Shown here piece by piece: positions 1 to 8,600 of a stretch of 15,512 nucleotides of DNA; the stretch's first letter is position 1; the number at the start of each line of letters is the position of its first letter. A program made the position numbers and the translations under genes. Under the pieces are notes generated by a model, which saw only the letters and a program-made list of their open reading frames with translations, made no database searches and was not told the origin of the DNA. Location: contig JAAZAH010000249.1 of the NCBI GenBank assembly GCA_012514415.1, forward strand, positions 1-15,512, in the 5' to 3' direction. This DNA comes from Sandaracinaceae bacterium. Its GTDB lineage: Bacteria; Myxococcota_A; Polyangia; Polyangiales; Houyiibacteriaceae.

Positions 1-1903
1 CGAGGCTCAAGGCGTCCATTTGCTCGGCGCCGAGCTGCACCTCACGCCCATCGAAATCGACGAAAACTCGCCCTCCCGCGATGCGGCGCACGAAGCCGAG
101 ATCGCCATTGTAGATCTCGCGCTCGTAATCATTTTTGAGCTGCATCACTTTATCGCCGACTCGCATGCCGAACAGCTCCTCCTCACCTCGCGAGGGATTG
201 AGCTCTTCGCGAAGAAGTTCATTGAGCGCGTGCACGCCAAGCGGCCCGCGTCGCATCGGCGAAAGCACCTGGCACCCGGTCTCCGGATCGATCCCATACA
301 CTTCACGCATCCGCCGGAGCGTCGCTTTAAGCACGCCGATCGCGTGATCCGGCTCGTGGGTATGAATCACGAAGAGATCGCCATCTCCGGTTGCGCCCGG
401 CTGGGAAGAGCTTGGTGGCTCGGCGCGGAGCACCTGGTGGGCGCCGCGGACGATGGCGCTCGCCTCGGCTTGACGGAAGACCTCTTTCAGCTCGACCTTT
501 GCGAAGCGTTCGCTTGAGATCATCGCGCGGAGCACTTGCCCCGGGGCGATGGGAGGGAGCTGATCGACATCCCCAATGAAGATGGCGGTGGTGGCGTCGG
601 GAATGGCGTCGAGGAGCCGCTCTCCGAGGCGCACGTCAAGCATCGAGGCTTCATCGATGAGGATCGCCTCCGCATCGAGCGGCGCCTCCGCATTTCGGTT
701 GAATCGGCCGGTCGCGGGGTTCCACTCGAGCAGGCGGTGAATCGTTTTTGCTTCGCGGCCCGTCGCCTCGCTCATTCGTTTGGCTGCACGGCCGGTCGGC
801 GCCGCGAGAAGGACGCGTCGCTCGAGGGCCTCATGCGCCTCAACAATCGCGCGGACCGTGGTCGTCTTCCCTGTGCCCGGTCCACCGGTGAGGATGAAGA
901 CGCCCTCTCGGACGCTCAACTCGACGGCAGATTTTTGCGCCGGTGAAAGTCCGCTTTTTTCGATCGTTTCTTCGATGCGTTCGATTCCGCGAAGTGAAGG
1001 ACGGACGGTGGCGAGGCGCGCAAGGCGACGGGCGACGCTCCGCTCGGCATGGTAGAGCGGGGGAGGGTAGACGGCGTCGTCTTCGACGATGAGGAGCCCA
1101 GCGGCGACCAAAGACTCGATTGCGGGACCAAGCAGAGCGGCTGGGATCTCGTACTCCTCGGCCTCGCGCTCAATCTTATCGCGGTATAGAAAGCTATGGC
1201 CCGAGTCGGCCGCCTTTCCGAGGAGGTAGAGGACGGCGCTTTTTACGCGCCGCGGATCATCCCGTTCGATGCCAAGGGCGCGGGCGATCTTATCCGCGGT
1301 GATGAATCCGAAGCCGCGGAGCTCATCGACGAGTCGATACGGATTGGCGCGAATCTTTGCCGCGACTCCGACACCGAAGCGCTCGAGAAGGGTTCGCGTT
1401 TGCGATGGCCCGAGTCCGAGCGAATGCAGAAACGACAGCGCGTCCGCTTCTCCCCGTCGCTCGCGAACGGCTTCGGCGATCGATTGAGCGAGTCCTTCGC
1501 CGATGCCGGGAATTTCACGCAACCGGACGCTCTGAGTTGCGGCGATTTCAAGGGCCTTCGTTCCGAATCGTTCAACGATCTTCTTCGCACGTCCCGGACC
1601 GACGCCCGGAATGATCCCGCTCCCGAGGAAGCGCTCGATCCCCGCTTCAGTCGACGGAAGGATGGGCGTGTACGAGCTGACGCGAAAGCGCGTCCCATGA
1701 CGCGCGTGCTCTTGAAACCTCCCATGGAGCGAGAGCGTCTCACCGGGACGCACGTCGCCGAGCGGACCGATGGCAGTGAAATGCGCCGATTGTCCTGCCC
1801 TCGAGCTGCGCTCAAAGACGATCACCGCGAAGCTCGCATCTTCACTCTCGAAGATCTTTTCGACAGCGACGGCCTCGAGCGTCTCCTCTTTCGCGGTATT
1901 CAA
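1..1903 (-). CDS. recD2: RecD2-type ATP-dependent DNA helicase, 5'-3' (SF1B), C-terminus cut off by window edge
   Basis: RecD2 is a cytoplasmic 5'-3' DNA helicase of superfamily 1B, thought to act in DNA repair and replication-fork processing outside RecBCD. The minus-strand frame is open from 1903 to base 1, giving 634 residues. The N-terminal part has helix-hairpin-helix motifs near residues 96-115 (GIIPGVGPGRAKKI) and 131-146 (IPGIGEGLAQSI). The motor follows: Walker A GGPGTGKT at 340-347, motif Ia APTGRAA, Walker B IDEAS at 416-420, motif III GDVDQLPP at 444-451, FRQA at 476, QVLSPMRRG at 545, GDKVMQ at 583 and IYNGDLG at 597. This order is diagnostic of RecD2 and differs from short RecD, which lacks the long HhH N-terminus. 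The last helicase motif (VI) lies outside the window; the family is usually 700-750 residues. The start is TTG at 1903 behind GAGGAG with a short spacer. The frame continues upstream to a stop at 2012-2014, but no better start is visible there. It follows the lipoprotein gene by 108 bases and may be co-transcribed. Confidence 0.95.
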   Translation of the reverse strand, partial: MNTAKEETLEAVAVEKIFESEDASFAVIVFERSSRAGQSAHFTAIGPLGDVRPGETLSLHGRFQEHARHGTRFRVSSYTPILPSTEAGIERFLGSGIIPGVGPGRAKKIVERFGTKALEIAATQSVRLREIPGIGEGLAQSIAEAVRERRGEADALSFLHSLGLGPSQTRTLLERFGVGVAAKIRANPYRLVDELRGFGFITADKIARALGIERDDPRRVKSAVLYLLGKAADSGHSFLYRDKIEREAEEYEIPAALLGPAIESLVAAGLLIVEDDAVYPPPLYHAERSVARRLARLATVRPSLRGIERIEETIEKSGLSPAQKSAVELSVREGVFILTGGPGTGKTTTVRAIVEAHEALERRVLLAAPTGRAAKRMSEATGREAKTIHRLLEWNPATGRFNRNAEAPLDAEAILIDEASMLDVRLGERLLDAIPDATTAIFIGDVDQLPPIAPGQVLRAMISSERFAKVELKEVFRQAEASAIVRGAHQVLRAEPPSSSQPGATGDGDLFVIHTHEPDHAIGVLKATLRRMREVYGIDPETGCQVLSPMRRGPLGVHALNELLREELNPSRGEEELFGMRVGDKVMQLKNDYEREIYNGDLGFVRRIAGGRVFVDFDGREVQLGAEQMDALSL

Positions 1904-2011
1904 TGGCTCCTCGGAACAGTCGTATGCTTCGCGCTCTGCTCGGAGCAGCGTAGCGCGAACTTCCGAGAAACTCGCGAAAGAATCAGCACTCCGTGAGAGT
2001 TCGGGCCCAAG

Positions 2012-3193
2012 TTACGGTCGCCCAGCCCGACATTCGCCGATGAAGAAGCGATCGGGGTCAGGCCGGCGGTTTTCGATGGAGTGGGCGATGAGGCACCTCC
2101 CTTCGCCGACCTCGATGCGCGGCATCGAAGAGACGCGTCGTCCGCTCGGATCGAGGAGGAAAAGCGGCTCACCCTGATTGGCGAGGCCATTGGCCGTGAG
2201 CGATCCCGAAAGCCGAAGGATCGGGGTGGCAGGCGGCGGGTGCGGCTCGCCCGGAAAGGCCGGATCGTAGAGATCACTTACGACGAGTGCCCTTGCGCGA
2301 GGAGCAATCGTGAGGCCATTCGGGAAGGCATCGCCCGCGCGTGCAGGAGAATCGCTGAGCCGATATCCATCGAGGCGGATGGGCTCTCGCCCCGCATTAT
2401 AGAGCGTGATGTATTCTTGGGCGGGCTCGGGCCCAAAGGGATCGGCCAGCGACTCGACGAGATGAAGCTCGGGAAGGCGTCGATGAGGCTCAAGGAGGAG
2501 CTCGGCTTTGAGCTCTTCGCCCAAAAGATCCCGAAATCGAAGCTCGATCGCGCGTTCACACCGTCCGCGAAGATCGAATTCGAGCCGAACTCGCCCGCCG
2601 GGCGCGAGCGCCTCGTCCATGGTTTGACCGAGCTCGCGCACTTCGACGTGGACGCTTCGGTTGAGCGCGCCGTAGAGCAGCGCGCTGCGATCGTCGCGAT
2701 CGAGACAGAACGATCCGATCGCTTCTTCAAACACGCCGCAGGAACCGACTACGAAGTTAAGTGGCTCGAGCGGCTCATCGCTGACCGCGAATGTGGCGAT
2801 CGCTTCCTCTTGATACACGAGCGTGAGGTGGCCGGGCTGAACGCTCGTAAGATCCACATCGAGCGCGACGCAATGGGCCGCATCCGGAAAACGCCCATCG
2901 CATTCGATTGCACGGGGGTTGATCGCGATCTCACCGTCCGCAGTGTGGAGCGTGATGCTCCCTACGAACTTCGAGTCGGCGGCGATCAGAACCTGCCTGA
3001 GCCCGGTGGGCACGTGCGCTTCTCCGTCGGCTGGCCACGTTGCATAGCGACTGAGCGGAGTCGCCGCGTCTTCGTCTGGCGCAATCATCTCGGGAGGCTT
3101 TTCGACAGCGCGCATACACCCCGCGCCGAGGAGTGTGCACGCCGAGAGCGCGAGCGTTTCAAGGATTCGAAAACAGAAACGGCCGAAGTGCAT
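2012..3193 (-). CDS. Exported lipoprotein with Ig-like N-terminal part and C-terminal lamin-tail-like domain (LTD)
   Basis: A 393-residue predicted envelope lipoprotein of unknown role. The N-terminus (MHFGRFCFRILETLALSAC...) looks like a lipoprotein signal. LSAC at 16-19 is the best lipobox match; LGAGC ending at Cys26 is the alternative. Residues about 45-140 have a PADGEAHVPTGLRQVLI start and strand-rich pattern like bacterial SbsA/Big_5 Ig-like domains. Residues about 241-362 look like a lamin-tail domain (PELHLVESLADP..., EYITLYNAG, IRLDGYRLSD, PRARALVVSD), a fold common in secreted proteins of Myxococcota. The same frame is open up to 3526, but that extension is Arg/Ala-rich, lies over the neighbouring lipoprotein gene in another frame, and would destroy the signal peptide, so ATG 3193 is preferred. 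The Shine-Dalgarno is weak, and the ATG sits in the loop of a perfect inverted repeat. The gene lies 82 bases after the Cys-rich lipoprotein gene. Family assignments are by eye. Confidence 0.82.
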   Translation of the reverse strand: MHFGRFCFRILETLALSACTLLGAGCMRAVEKPPEMIAPDEDAATPLSRYATWPADGEAHVPTGLRQVLIAADSKFVGSITLHTADGEIAINPRAIECDGRFPDAAHCVALDVDLTSVQPGHLTLVYQEEAIATFAVSDEPLEPLNFVVGSCGVFEEAIGSFCLDRDDRSALLYGALNRSVHVEVRELGQTMDEALAPGGRVRLEFDLRGRCERAIELRFRDLLGEELKAELLLEPHRRLPELHLVESLADPFGPEPAQEYITLYNAGREPIRLDGYRLSDSPARAGDAFPNGLTIAPRARALVVSDLYDPAFPGEPHPPPATPILRLSGSLTANGLANQGEPLFLLDPSGRRVSSMPRIEVGEGRCLIAHSIENRRPDPDRFFIGECRAGRP

Positions 3194-3211
3194 ATCAAGT
3201 CTTCGGCCGTT
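3178..3211 (-). promoter_or_regulatory. Perfect 11-bp inverted repeat enclosing a start codon
   Basis: AACGGCCGAAG (3178-3188) and CTTCGGCCGTT (3201-3211) are perfect reverse complements separated by 12 bases. On the minus-strand transcript the ATG of the LTD lipoprotein (3193-3191) lies in the loop. The 5' arm covers the only place a Shine-Dalgarno could be, and the 3' arm encodes residues 2-6. A translation-limiting mRNA hairpin is the simplest reading. An attenuator is less likely because no U-run follows, and a dyad operator is also possible. Confidence 0.55.
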
Positions 3212-3275
3212 GGGTGCGAGTCTTTCGCCCGCGTCTGATTTTGGCTCGGTCTGCGGCGGTGGGCCGTGGGCCCGC

Positions 3276-3725
3276 TCAATCGACGCTCGCGCTTGGATCG
3301 CGAACGCAATAGCCTCCGACGACGCCTTCGTCTCCGACGGTGACGATCTCATCCTGGCAGATGAAGCCATCGGGGCAGCTACAGGTTGGCGCGGAGGAAT
3401 CACCCGACGCGGAGCAGCGGCAGCTACAGAAGATCGCTTCTTCGATTTCGCCGCGCGTGAAACATGCAGCACCGTCTTCGGTCGTCGGGCCATCGCATGT
3501 CTCGTCCTCGATATTGCGCGGATCACCCGAAAACTGGTGAACCAGGCAGACGCGGGTTCGACATTGCACCGAATTTACCTCGACGTAGCTCTCATTCCTT
3601 TGAAACCCGCCGGGAGGAATCACCTCCGGCATGCAGGGATCACCGACAGCCGGCTCTTCACAGCCAGTGATGAAGAGGGCCAATGCGAAAACGGAGAAAA
3701 GGCCTAGGCGCTGGGCGCGAATCAT
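3276..3725 (-). CDS. Small Cys-rich lipoprotein
   Basis: A 149-residue predicted lipoprotein, unknown function. The signal peptide is clear: MIRAQR, a hydrophobic stretch, then the lipobox FITGC with lipidated Cys22. The 127-residue mature part holds 12 further cysteines, including RTRVCLV, the cluster FCSCRC and the TCSCPDGFIC segment, so several disulfides and a periplasmic or surface location are expected. Small lipoproteins with a GDPC...PPGGF...SVQCRTRVC layout are, from memory, common as hypothetical proteins in Myxococcota; this was not checked. The start at 3725 is supported by GAGGA eight to nine bases upstream. It is the first gene of the leftward unit and is divergent from the TPR operon starting at 4003. 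The cysteine pattern gives no enzymatic clue. Confidence 0.85.
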   Translation of the reverse strand: MIRAQRLGLFSVFALALFITGCEEPAVGDPCMPEVIPPGGFQRNESYVEVNSVQCRTRVCLVHQFSGDPRNIEDETCDGPTTEDGAACFTRGEIEEAIFCSCRCSASGDSSAPTCSCPDGFICQDEIVTVGDEGVVGGYCVRDPSASVD

Positions 3726-3776
3726 CGGGTTTTTCCTCGATACAGGTGGAGGGAAACGTGGAACCGTTGCGGCCTG

Positions 3777-3806
3777 ACGCTAGCCGTCCTCCGCCTTCAA
3801 TGTCAA
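3777..3806 (-). promoter_or_regulatory. Candidate promoter for the leftward lipoprotein unit
   Basis: On the minus strand TTGACA (3806-3801) is followed after 18 bases by TAGCGT (3782-3777), leaving about 45 bases of leader before the ATG at 3725. The -35 is perfect but the -10 matches the consensus at only three of six positions, so this is tentative. Confidence 0.35.
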
Positions 3807-3864
3807 ACGGAATCGGCTGAGGTAGGAGAGTTTGGCGAAGTTTCTGCGCGGTGTTCGGATTCTC

Positions 3865-3894
3865 TTGACACCTTCCAGTGCGAGTCCGTATCAT
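3865..3894 (+). promoter_or_regulatory. Sigma70-type promoter of the TPR operon
   Basis: TTGACA (3865-3870), 18-base spacer, TATCAT (3889-3894): a perfect -35 and a five-of-six -10. Transcription would begin near 3901, giving a leader of about 100 bases before the ATG at 4003. It is the best promoter match in the window and lies in the only divergent intergenic region. Confidence 0.65.
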
Positions 3895-3934
3895 TGCGAG
3901 TTGGCGTCTAGTGCAAGTGCTGGAATTTTCAAGA

Positions 3935-3960
3935 TTTTTCGAAAAACGGGGTGTCTCCGT
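3935..3960 (+). promoter_or_regulatory. Palindrome plus small hairpin in the 5' leader of the TPR operon
   Basis: TTTTTCGAAAAA (3935-3946) is a perfect 12-base palindrome. It runs directly into ACGGGG-TGT-CTCCGT (3946-3960), a six-pair stem with one G-T pair. Both lie between the proposed transcription start and the ribosome-binding site AGGAG (3991-3995). They could be an operator or leader structure, but a palindrome of this size is expected a few times by chance in 15 kb. Confidence 0.25.
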
Positions 3961-4002
3961 GTCGGGGTCACTCGCGTTTTGTCGTGCATCAGGAGCAACC
4001 GC

Positions 4003-5673
4003 ATGAGGTCTTTGGGGAAGGTTCAACCCTGGTTTGTCGTCGTCTTCGCGAGCCTTGTGACGTTCAGCGGGCGCGCACACGCGGATGACGCGGACATGTC
4101 GTTCGACTTCGAGGACGTCGAGGCGACCGTCGCCGATCTCACCCCACCCGAGAAGGGAGAGCCGACGGCCGATCTTCGCGCCGCGCTTCAGCTCTATTCG
4201 GCTTCGCGCTTCCCCGAAGCCGCCATGGCGCTGCAGCGCGTCGTCGATGGCGAGACGGGCGATGATGCGGGCAACATCCAGCTCGCTCAGTTCACGCTCG
4301 CGAAGACGATGTACAGCATGCGCTTTTACCAATCGGCGCTTGCGCTCTTTGACGAAATCACCATCGCTGCGACCGGACACCATCATTTCGACGAGTCGCT
4401 TCAATGGCTCGCCCAGCTTGCGACGCAGCTCCCCGAGCCCGCCGGCATCACGGAGCGGATCGGTCGTTACCCGCTCGCGCGGATCGAAACCTTCAACACC
4501 CCTGAGAACCAGCAGCTCTACAACCACCTTCTCTTCCTGATGGGTCGCCACCTCTACAACGAGGGTGACTTCGAGACGGCGGCCGAGTTCTTCGGGAAGA
4601 TCGACGAACGCTCCCCGTTTTACATCGAGGGTAAGTTCTTCGAAGGCATCACCTACGTCCGAATGCGGCGCGCCCGTCCGGCTGTCCGCGCCTTCCGCAC
4701 CATCCTCGAGTCGGCGAGCAGCTCCCGCGCGCCCGTCGCCGATCGCGATCGGATTCGGAACCTTGCGTGGATCAGCCTCGCGCGCGTCTACTACACCGCG
4801 GCCAACCGAGTCGATCCGGCGACGGGCGATACCGAGATCGACGGACGTTTCCTCGGTCAGGCGATCGAGAGCTGGAACCAGGTAGAGGAGTCGAGCGAGT
4901 ATTGGCTCGACGCACTCTTCGAGTCGTCGTGGGCATTCTTCATCGCCAACGATCACAGCCGGGCGCTCGGGAACGTTCACAGCCTCAACTCGCCCTTCTT
5001 CCGTGACGCGTACTATCCCGAGGCCGACGTCATCAAGGCCGTCACCTTCTTCGTAAACTGCCAATACGACAACGCGCTCGCGACGCTCGGGAAGTTCCAC
5101 GATCGCTACGATCCGATCGCGCGTCAGCTCGATGAGATGTTCGAGCGTTATCAGGACAACGTCGCCTTCTTCGAGTTCCTCCAGGACGTTCGCGCTGGCC
5201 GTGCAGAGCTTCCCGAGAACATCGAAGCGATCGTGCGCAGCTCGCTCTCCGATCGCACGGTGCTCGCGCACGTCGCATACGTTCGCGCGCTCGATGAGGA
5301 GAGCAACCGGCTCCAGAATATGCCCAACGAATTCCAAGACTCGAGCGTCGGGATGCGCATCCTTGCGGATATCGAGATCGCTCGAAGCTTCGCGATCGAT
5401 CAGACGGGCGATCTCACGCGTGGCCGCTATCGCCGCCTTGTCGATGAACTTCAGGATCTCACCAACCAAATCGATACAGTCGAGCTCGAGATCCTGACGG
5501 CGCAGCGCGAGGGGCTCAGCACCGAGGCGCAAGCCGCGGCCGACATCGCTCGAGAGGGGCAGGGCGAGGTCATCGTCGACGAGGAGCATCAGCTCTGGCC
5601 CTTTGACGGCGAGTATTGGCGCGACGAGCTCGGCTTCTATCGTCAGCGCGTGACTCACCAGTGTGGGAGATAA
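4003..5673 (+). CDS. Exported TPR-like protein, possible GltC-type gliding-complex component
   Basis: A 556-residue predicted periplasmic protein. The start is ATG 4003, with AGGAG (3991-3995) seven bases upstream. It gives a clean signal peptide: MRSLGK, hydrophobic core WFVVVFASLVTF, cleavage after AHA (residue 27). The open frame to TTG 3832 adds 57 residues without a ribosome-binding site and spans the promoter, so it is rejected. The mature protein is helical with degenerate TPRs, for example ALQLYSASRFPEAAMALQ, LMGRHLYNEGDFETAAEFF, ARVYYTAANR and AVTFFVNCQYDNALATL. After a helical stretch the C-terminus ends in an aromatic motif, WPFDGEYWRDELGFYR (532-547). TPR arrays are protein-binding scaffolds. 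It is the first gene of a run of TPR genes next to an FHA/TonB-like protein, which suggests a scaffold in a trans-envelope complex such as M. xanthus Glt. The GltC comparison is inference from topology and context; a generic TPR protein is the fallback. Confidence 0.85.
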   Translation: MRSLGKVQPWFVVVFASLVTFSGRAHADDADMSFDFEDVEATVADLTPPEKGEPTADLRAALQLYSASRFPEAAMALQRVVDGETGDDAGNIQLAQFTLAKTMYSMRFYQSALALFDEITIAATGHHHFDESLQWLAQLATQLPEPAGITERIGRYPLARIETFNTPENQQLYNHLLFLMGRHLYNEGDFETAAEFFGKIDERSPFYIEGKFFEGITYVRMRRARPAVRAFRTILESASSSRAPVADRDRIRNLAWISLARVYYTAANRVDPATGDTEIDGRFLGQAIESWNQVEESSEYWLDALFESSWAFFIANDHSRALGNVHSLNSPFFRDAYYPEADVIKAVTFFVNCQYDNALATLGKFHDRYDPIARQLDEMFERYQDNVAFFEFLQDVRAGRAELPENIEAIVRSSLSDRTVLAHVAYVRALDEESNRLQNMPNEFQDSSVGMRILADIEIARSFAIDQTGDLTRGRYRRLVDELQDLTNQIDTVELEILTAQREGLSTEAQAAADIAREGQGEVIVDEEHQLWPFDGEYWRDELGFYRQRVTHQCGR

Positions 5674-5678
5674 TCTTG

Positions 5679-8600
5679 ATGAGATTCCATACCAAGACCG
5701 GTTTCGGGTTTCTCGGCCTACTCGCCTCGTTGGCGCTGCCGGCCGCTGCGAGCGCGCAAGGACCCACCTGCCGCGCGGATGAGGGGGCGTCGGTTTGTCT
5801 CGCTCCCGAGAAGATCGCCGATGTGAACGATTGCTCGACGGCAAGCGCCTTCTCGCGGGAATCGCGTGAGCTCACGCGCGCGCCCGTCACTTCGGTCCAG
5901 ACCGATACGACGGAGGCGAAGAGCCAATGGGAAGGGCCGCAGCTCGAGATTAACCGGCGCGAAGCGGCGGGCATCGATGAGGTGCACGCTCGCGGACGCG
6001 ATTTCCTCGAGCGCGAGGTCCGGCTCCTTGAGAACCTCATCCGGAACATGCGAGCGGATAACGCCGATCGGCCGAACTATCTCCTCCGCCTCGCCGAGAC
6101 GTATTTCGAGTATCAGCTCGCGCTCAATGTCGATGTCCGCTCTTTCGATGAGCCCATCTTCCAGGCGTGCAATGTCAAAAAGGATCAACAGGCTTGCGCT
6201 GCGGCTCGACAGGGCCAAAAGACGGCCGAGGAGCGACTGGAGCAGGCGCGGGCAGCGACGAACCGCACGTACGCGCGCCTCGTCCAAGACCATCCCGATT
6301 TCCCGCGGATGGATGAGGTCCTCTTCAAGCTTGCCTTTGGACTCGATCAGATGGGGGAGGTCGAGACGGCGCGACAGGTCTACCTCCGCTTGATCAAGGA
6401 TTTCCCCGAAAGCCGCTTTATCCCGTCGGCCTATCTGAGCTTCGCGGAGTTCTATTTCGCGGAGAATGAGGCCTCAGCGGCGCTCCAATTCTACTCGAAA
6501 GTCCTCGAGTATCCGGCAGATCGAAACCCGGTCTACGGCTACGCGCTCTACAAGACCGCTTGGGTTCATTACAACTTGCAGGACTTCAAGGCGGCCCTTC
6601 AGGCATTCGTCGATACGATCGAATTTGCCGAGAAGAATAAAGATGCGACGGATGCGAGCAACCTCGCGCGCCAGGCCCGCCGCGAGATGATCCTCCCCTA
6701 TTCACGAGTCGGTTCGCCAAATCGCGCGCTTCCCTTCTTCAAGCGCTACGCGACCGATGAGGATCAGGCCTATCAAATGCTTGAGACTCTCGCTGATCTC
6801 TACTTCGATACGGGTCAGTGGACGGAGGCGATCGCGACCTATCACCGCCTGATGGCCGAGCGCCCCGACAGCCACTCGCTCTGTAAGTGGCAGACGCAGA
6901 TTACGCAGGCGACCATCCCGGCCAAGCCAAAGCCCGAGATTGTGCGGGAGCTTGAGCGGATGGTGGGCATCTACAATAAGTACATCGAGAACCCGAACCG
7001 GCCGGCGAAGGAGCTCAAGGAGTGTAAGGGCTATACCGCGGGGGTTCTCTATCAGCTCGCTACGCAATGGCACGTCGAGGCGGTGGGTGATCCGACGAAG
7101 GATTCGTCGGGAACGCAGGATCGCGGGACGATGGAGTCCGCAGCGAGCCTCTACCAGCTGCTCGTCGATAGCTTCCCCGACATGGAGACGCTCGAATTCC
7201 CGAACATCGGTCGGGATAGCTGGCCCTCGCTCTACCGCGTGGCGTATTTCCAGGCTGAGCTCCTCTGGACGATGAAAGATTGGGAGCGCTGCGGCCCAGC
7301 CTTCGATAAGGTGGTCCGGCTCGATCCGAACGGCGAATTTACGGCCGACGCCGCCTACGCCGCGGTGATGTGCTACAACAACCTCTATACGGCGCAATGG
7401 GAGGCGCGTGAGCGCGAGACCCAAGGGCCCGAGGGGGAGGTCGCCGAGGCCAAGGGGCAATACGAGCCGCGTGAGATGACCGAGCTCGAATCCCGCATGG
7501 AAGAGGTCTTCAAGAACTACATCTGCGTGGTCGGAGACGATGCGGACGATCTCGCGCAGATCAAATATCGCCGCGCGCGGATCTTCTACGAAGCCAACCA
7601 GCATGAGAAGGCGGCGGTTCTTTTCCGCGACATCGCCTTCTCGCATCGGAACACCGAGTACGCAGAGTACGCGGCAAACCTCTACCTCGACTCGCTCAGC
7701 ATCCTTGGGACGCAGCGCGAGGAGCCGATCACGGCCTGCATCATCGAGCTCGAAAAGAACGTCCAGCCGATGACGGAGGAATTCTGCAGCAAGGCCTCGG
7801 ATCGTCATCGCTTCGATACACTCTGCCCGGTGCTCGATCGCCTCGAGTGTCAGGTCAAGCGAAAGCGTGCCGAGCTGATGCAAGAGTGCGGAGAGTACCG
7901 CGAGGCGGGTCTCGCCTACGTCGAGATGTTCCGAGACAACATTCGCCGCGCACCCGAAGATCAATGCGGTGCGATGGATGAGATTCTCTACAATGCTGCG
8001 ATCAACTTCGAGGCGGCGTATCTCATCGGGCAGGCCGTTCAGGTCCGTCAGGTCCTCATCGATCAATACCCCGAAAGCAAGCTGGCGCAGAAGGCCATTT
8101 ATCTCATTGGTGCCAACTTCCACGCGCTTGCTTTCTACGAGAACGCGGCCGTGTACTACGAGCGCTTTGCCAAGCGCTACTCGGGCGAGATCGGGCAGAA
8201 CTGCACCGATGGAGAGCGCGCCGAGGGTCGCTGTCCGAACGCCATCGAAGCGCTGAAGAACGCGACGCTCTTCCGTCTCGGCCTCAACCAAGAGGAAGAG
8301 GCGCTCGATAACGTCAAGGTCTTCGCGCGCGCTTACGGCAAATCGCGTCCCGACGATACGGTCACGGTGGCATACGCGATGGGCCAGCTCTACGTCCGGC
8401 GTAACCAGCCCTACATGATCATCCAGTATTATCGCACCTTCCTCCGCGATTATCGGCGGACGATGCGACCGCACGAGCAGGTGAACGCGAACCTCCACAT
8501 CGCTCGCGCATTCGTCTCGCTCGATCGCGGCAAAGACGCGGACACGCATTACGGCGAGATCATCAAGCTGTGGAACCGGGGTGCGGCGAAGGCGATCGCG

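Noticed and set aside
1196..1996. 266-codon plus-strand open frame opposite recD2
   Set aside because: It is antisense to the HhH and N-terminal region of an unmistakable RecD2 frame and has no recognisable protein features.
2012..3526. Longer 504-residue version of the LTD lipoprotein
   Set aside because: The extra 111 residues overlap the Cys-rich lipoprotein gene out of frame, are Arg/Ala/Ser-rich, and would bury the lipoprotein signal that begins at ATG 3193.
3658..5844. 728-codon open frame on the minus strand opposite the first TPR gene
   Set aside because: It is antisense to a gene with signal peptide, ribosome-binding site and TPR repeats. It is a codon-bias shadow with Arg/Asp/Leu-rich, domain-less translation, and it spans the divergent promoter.
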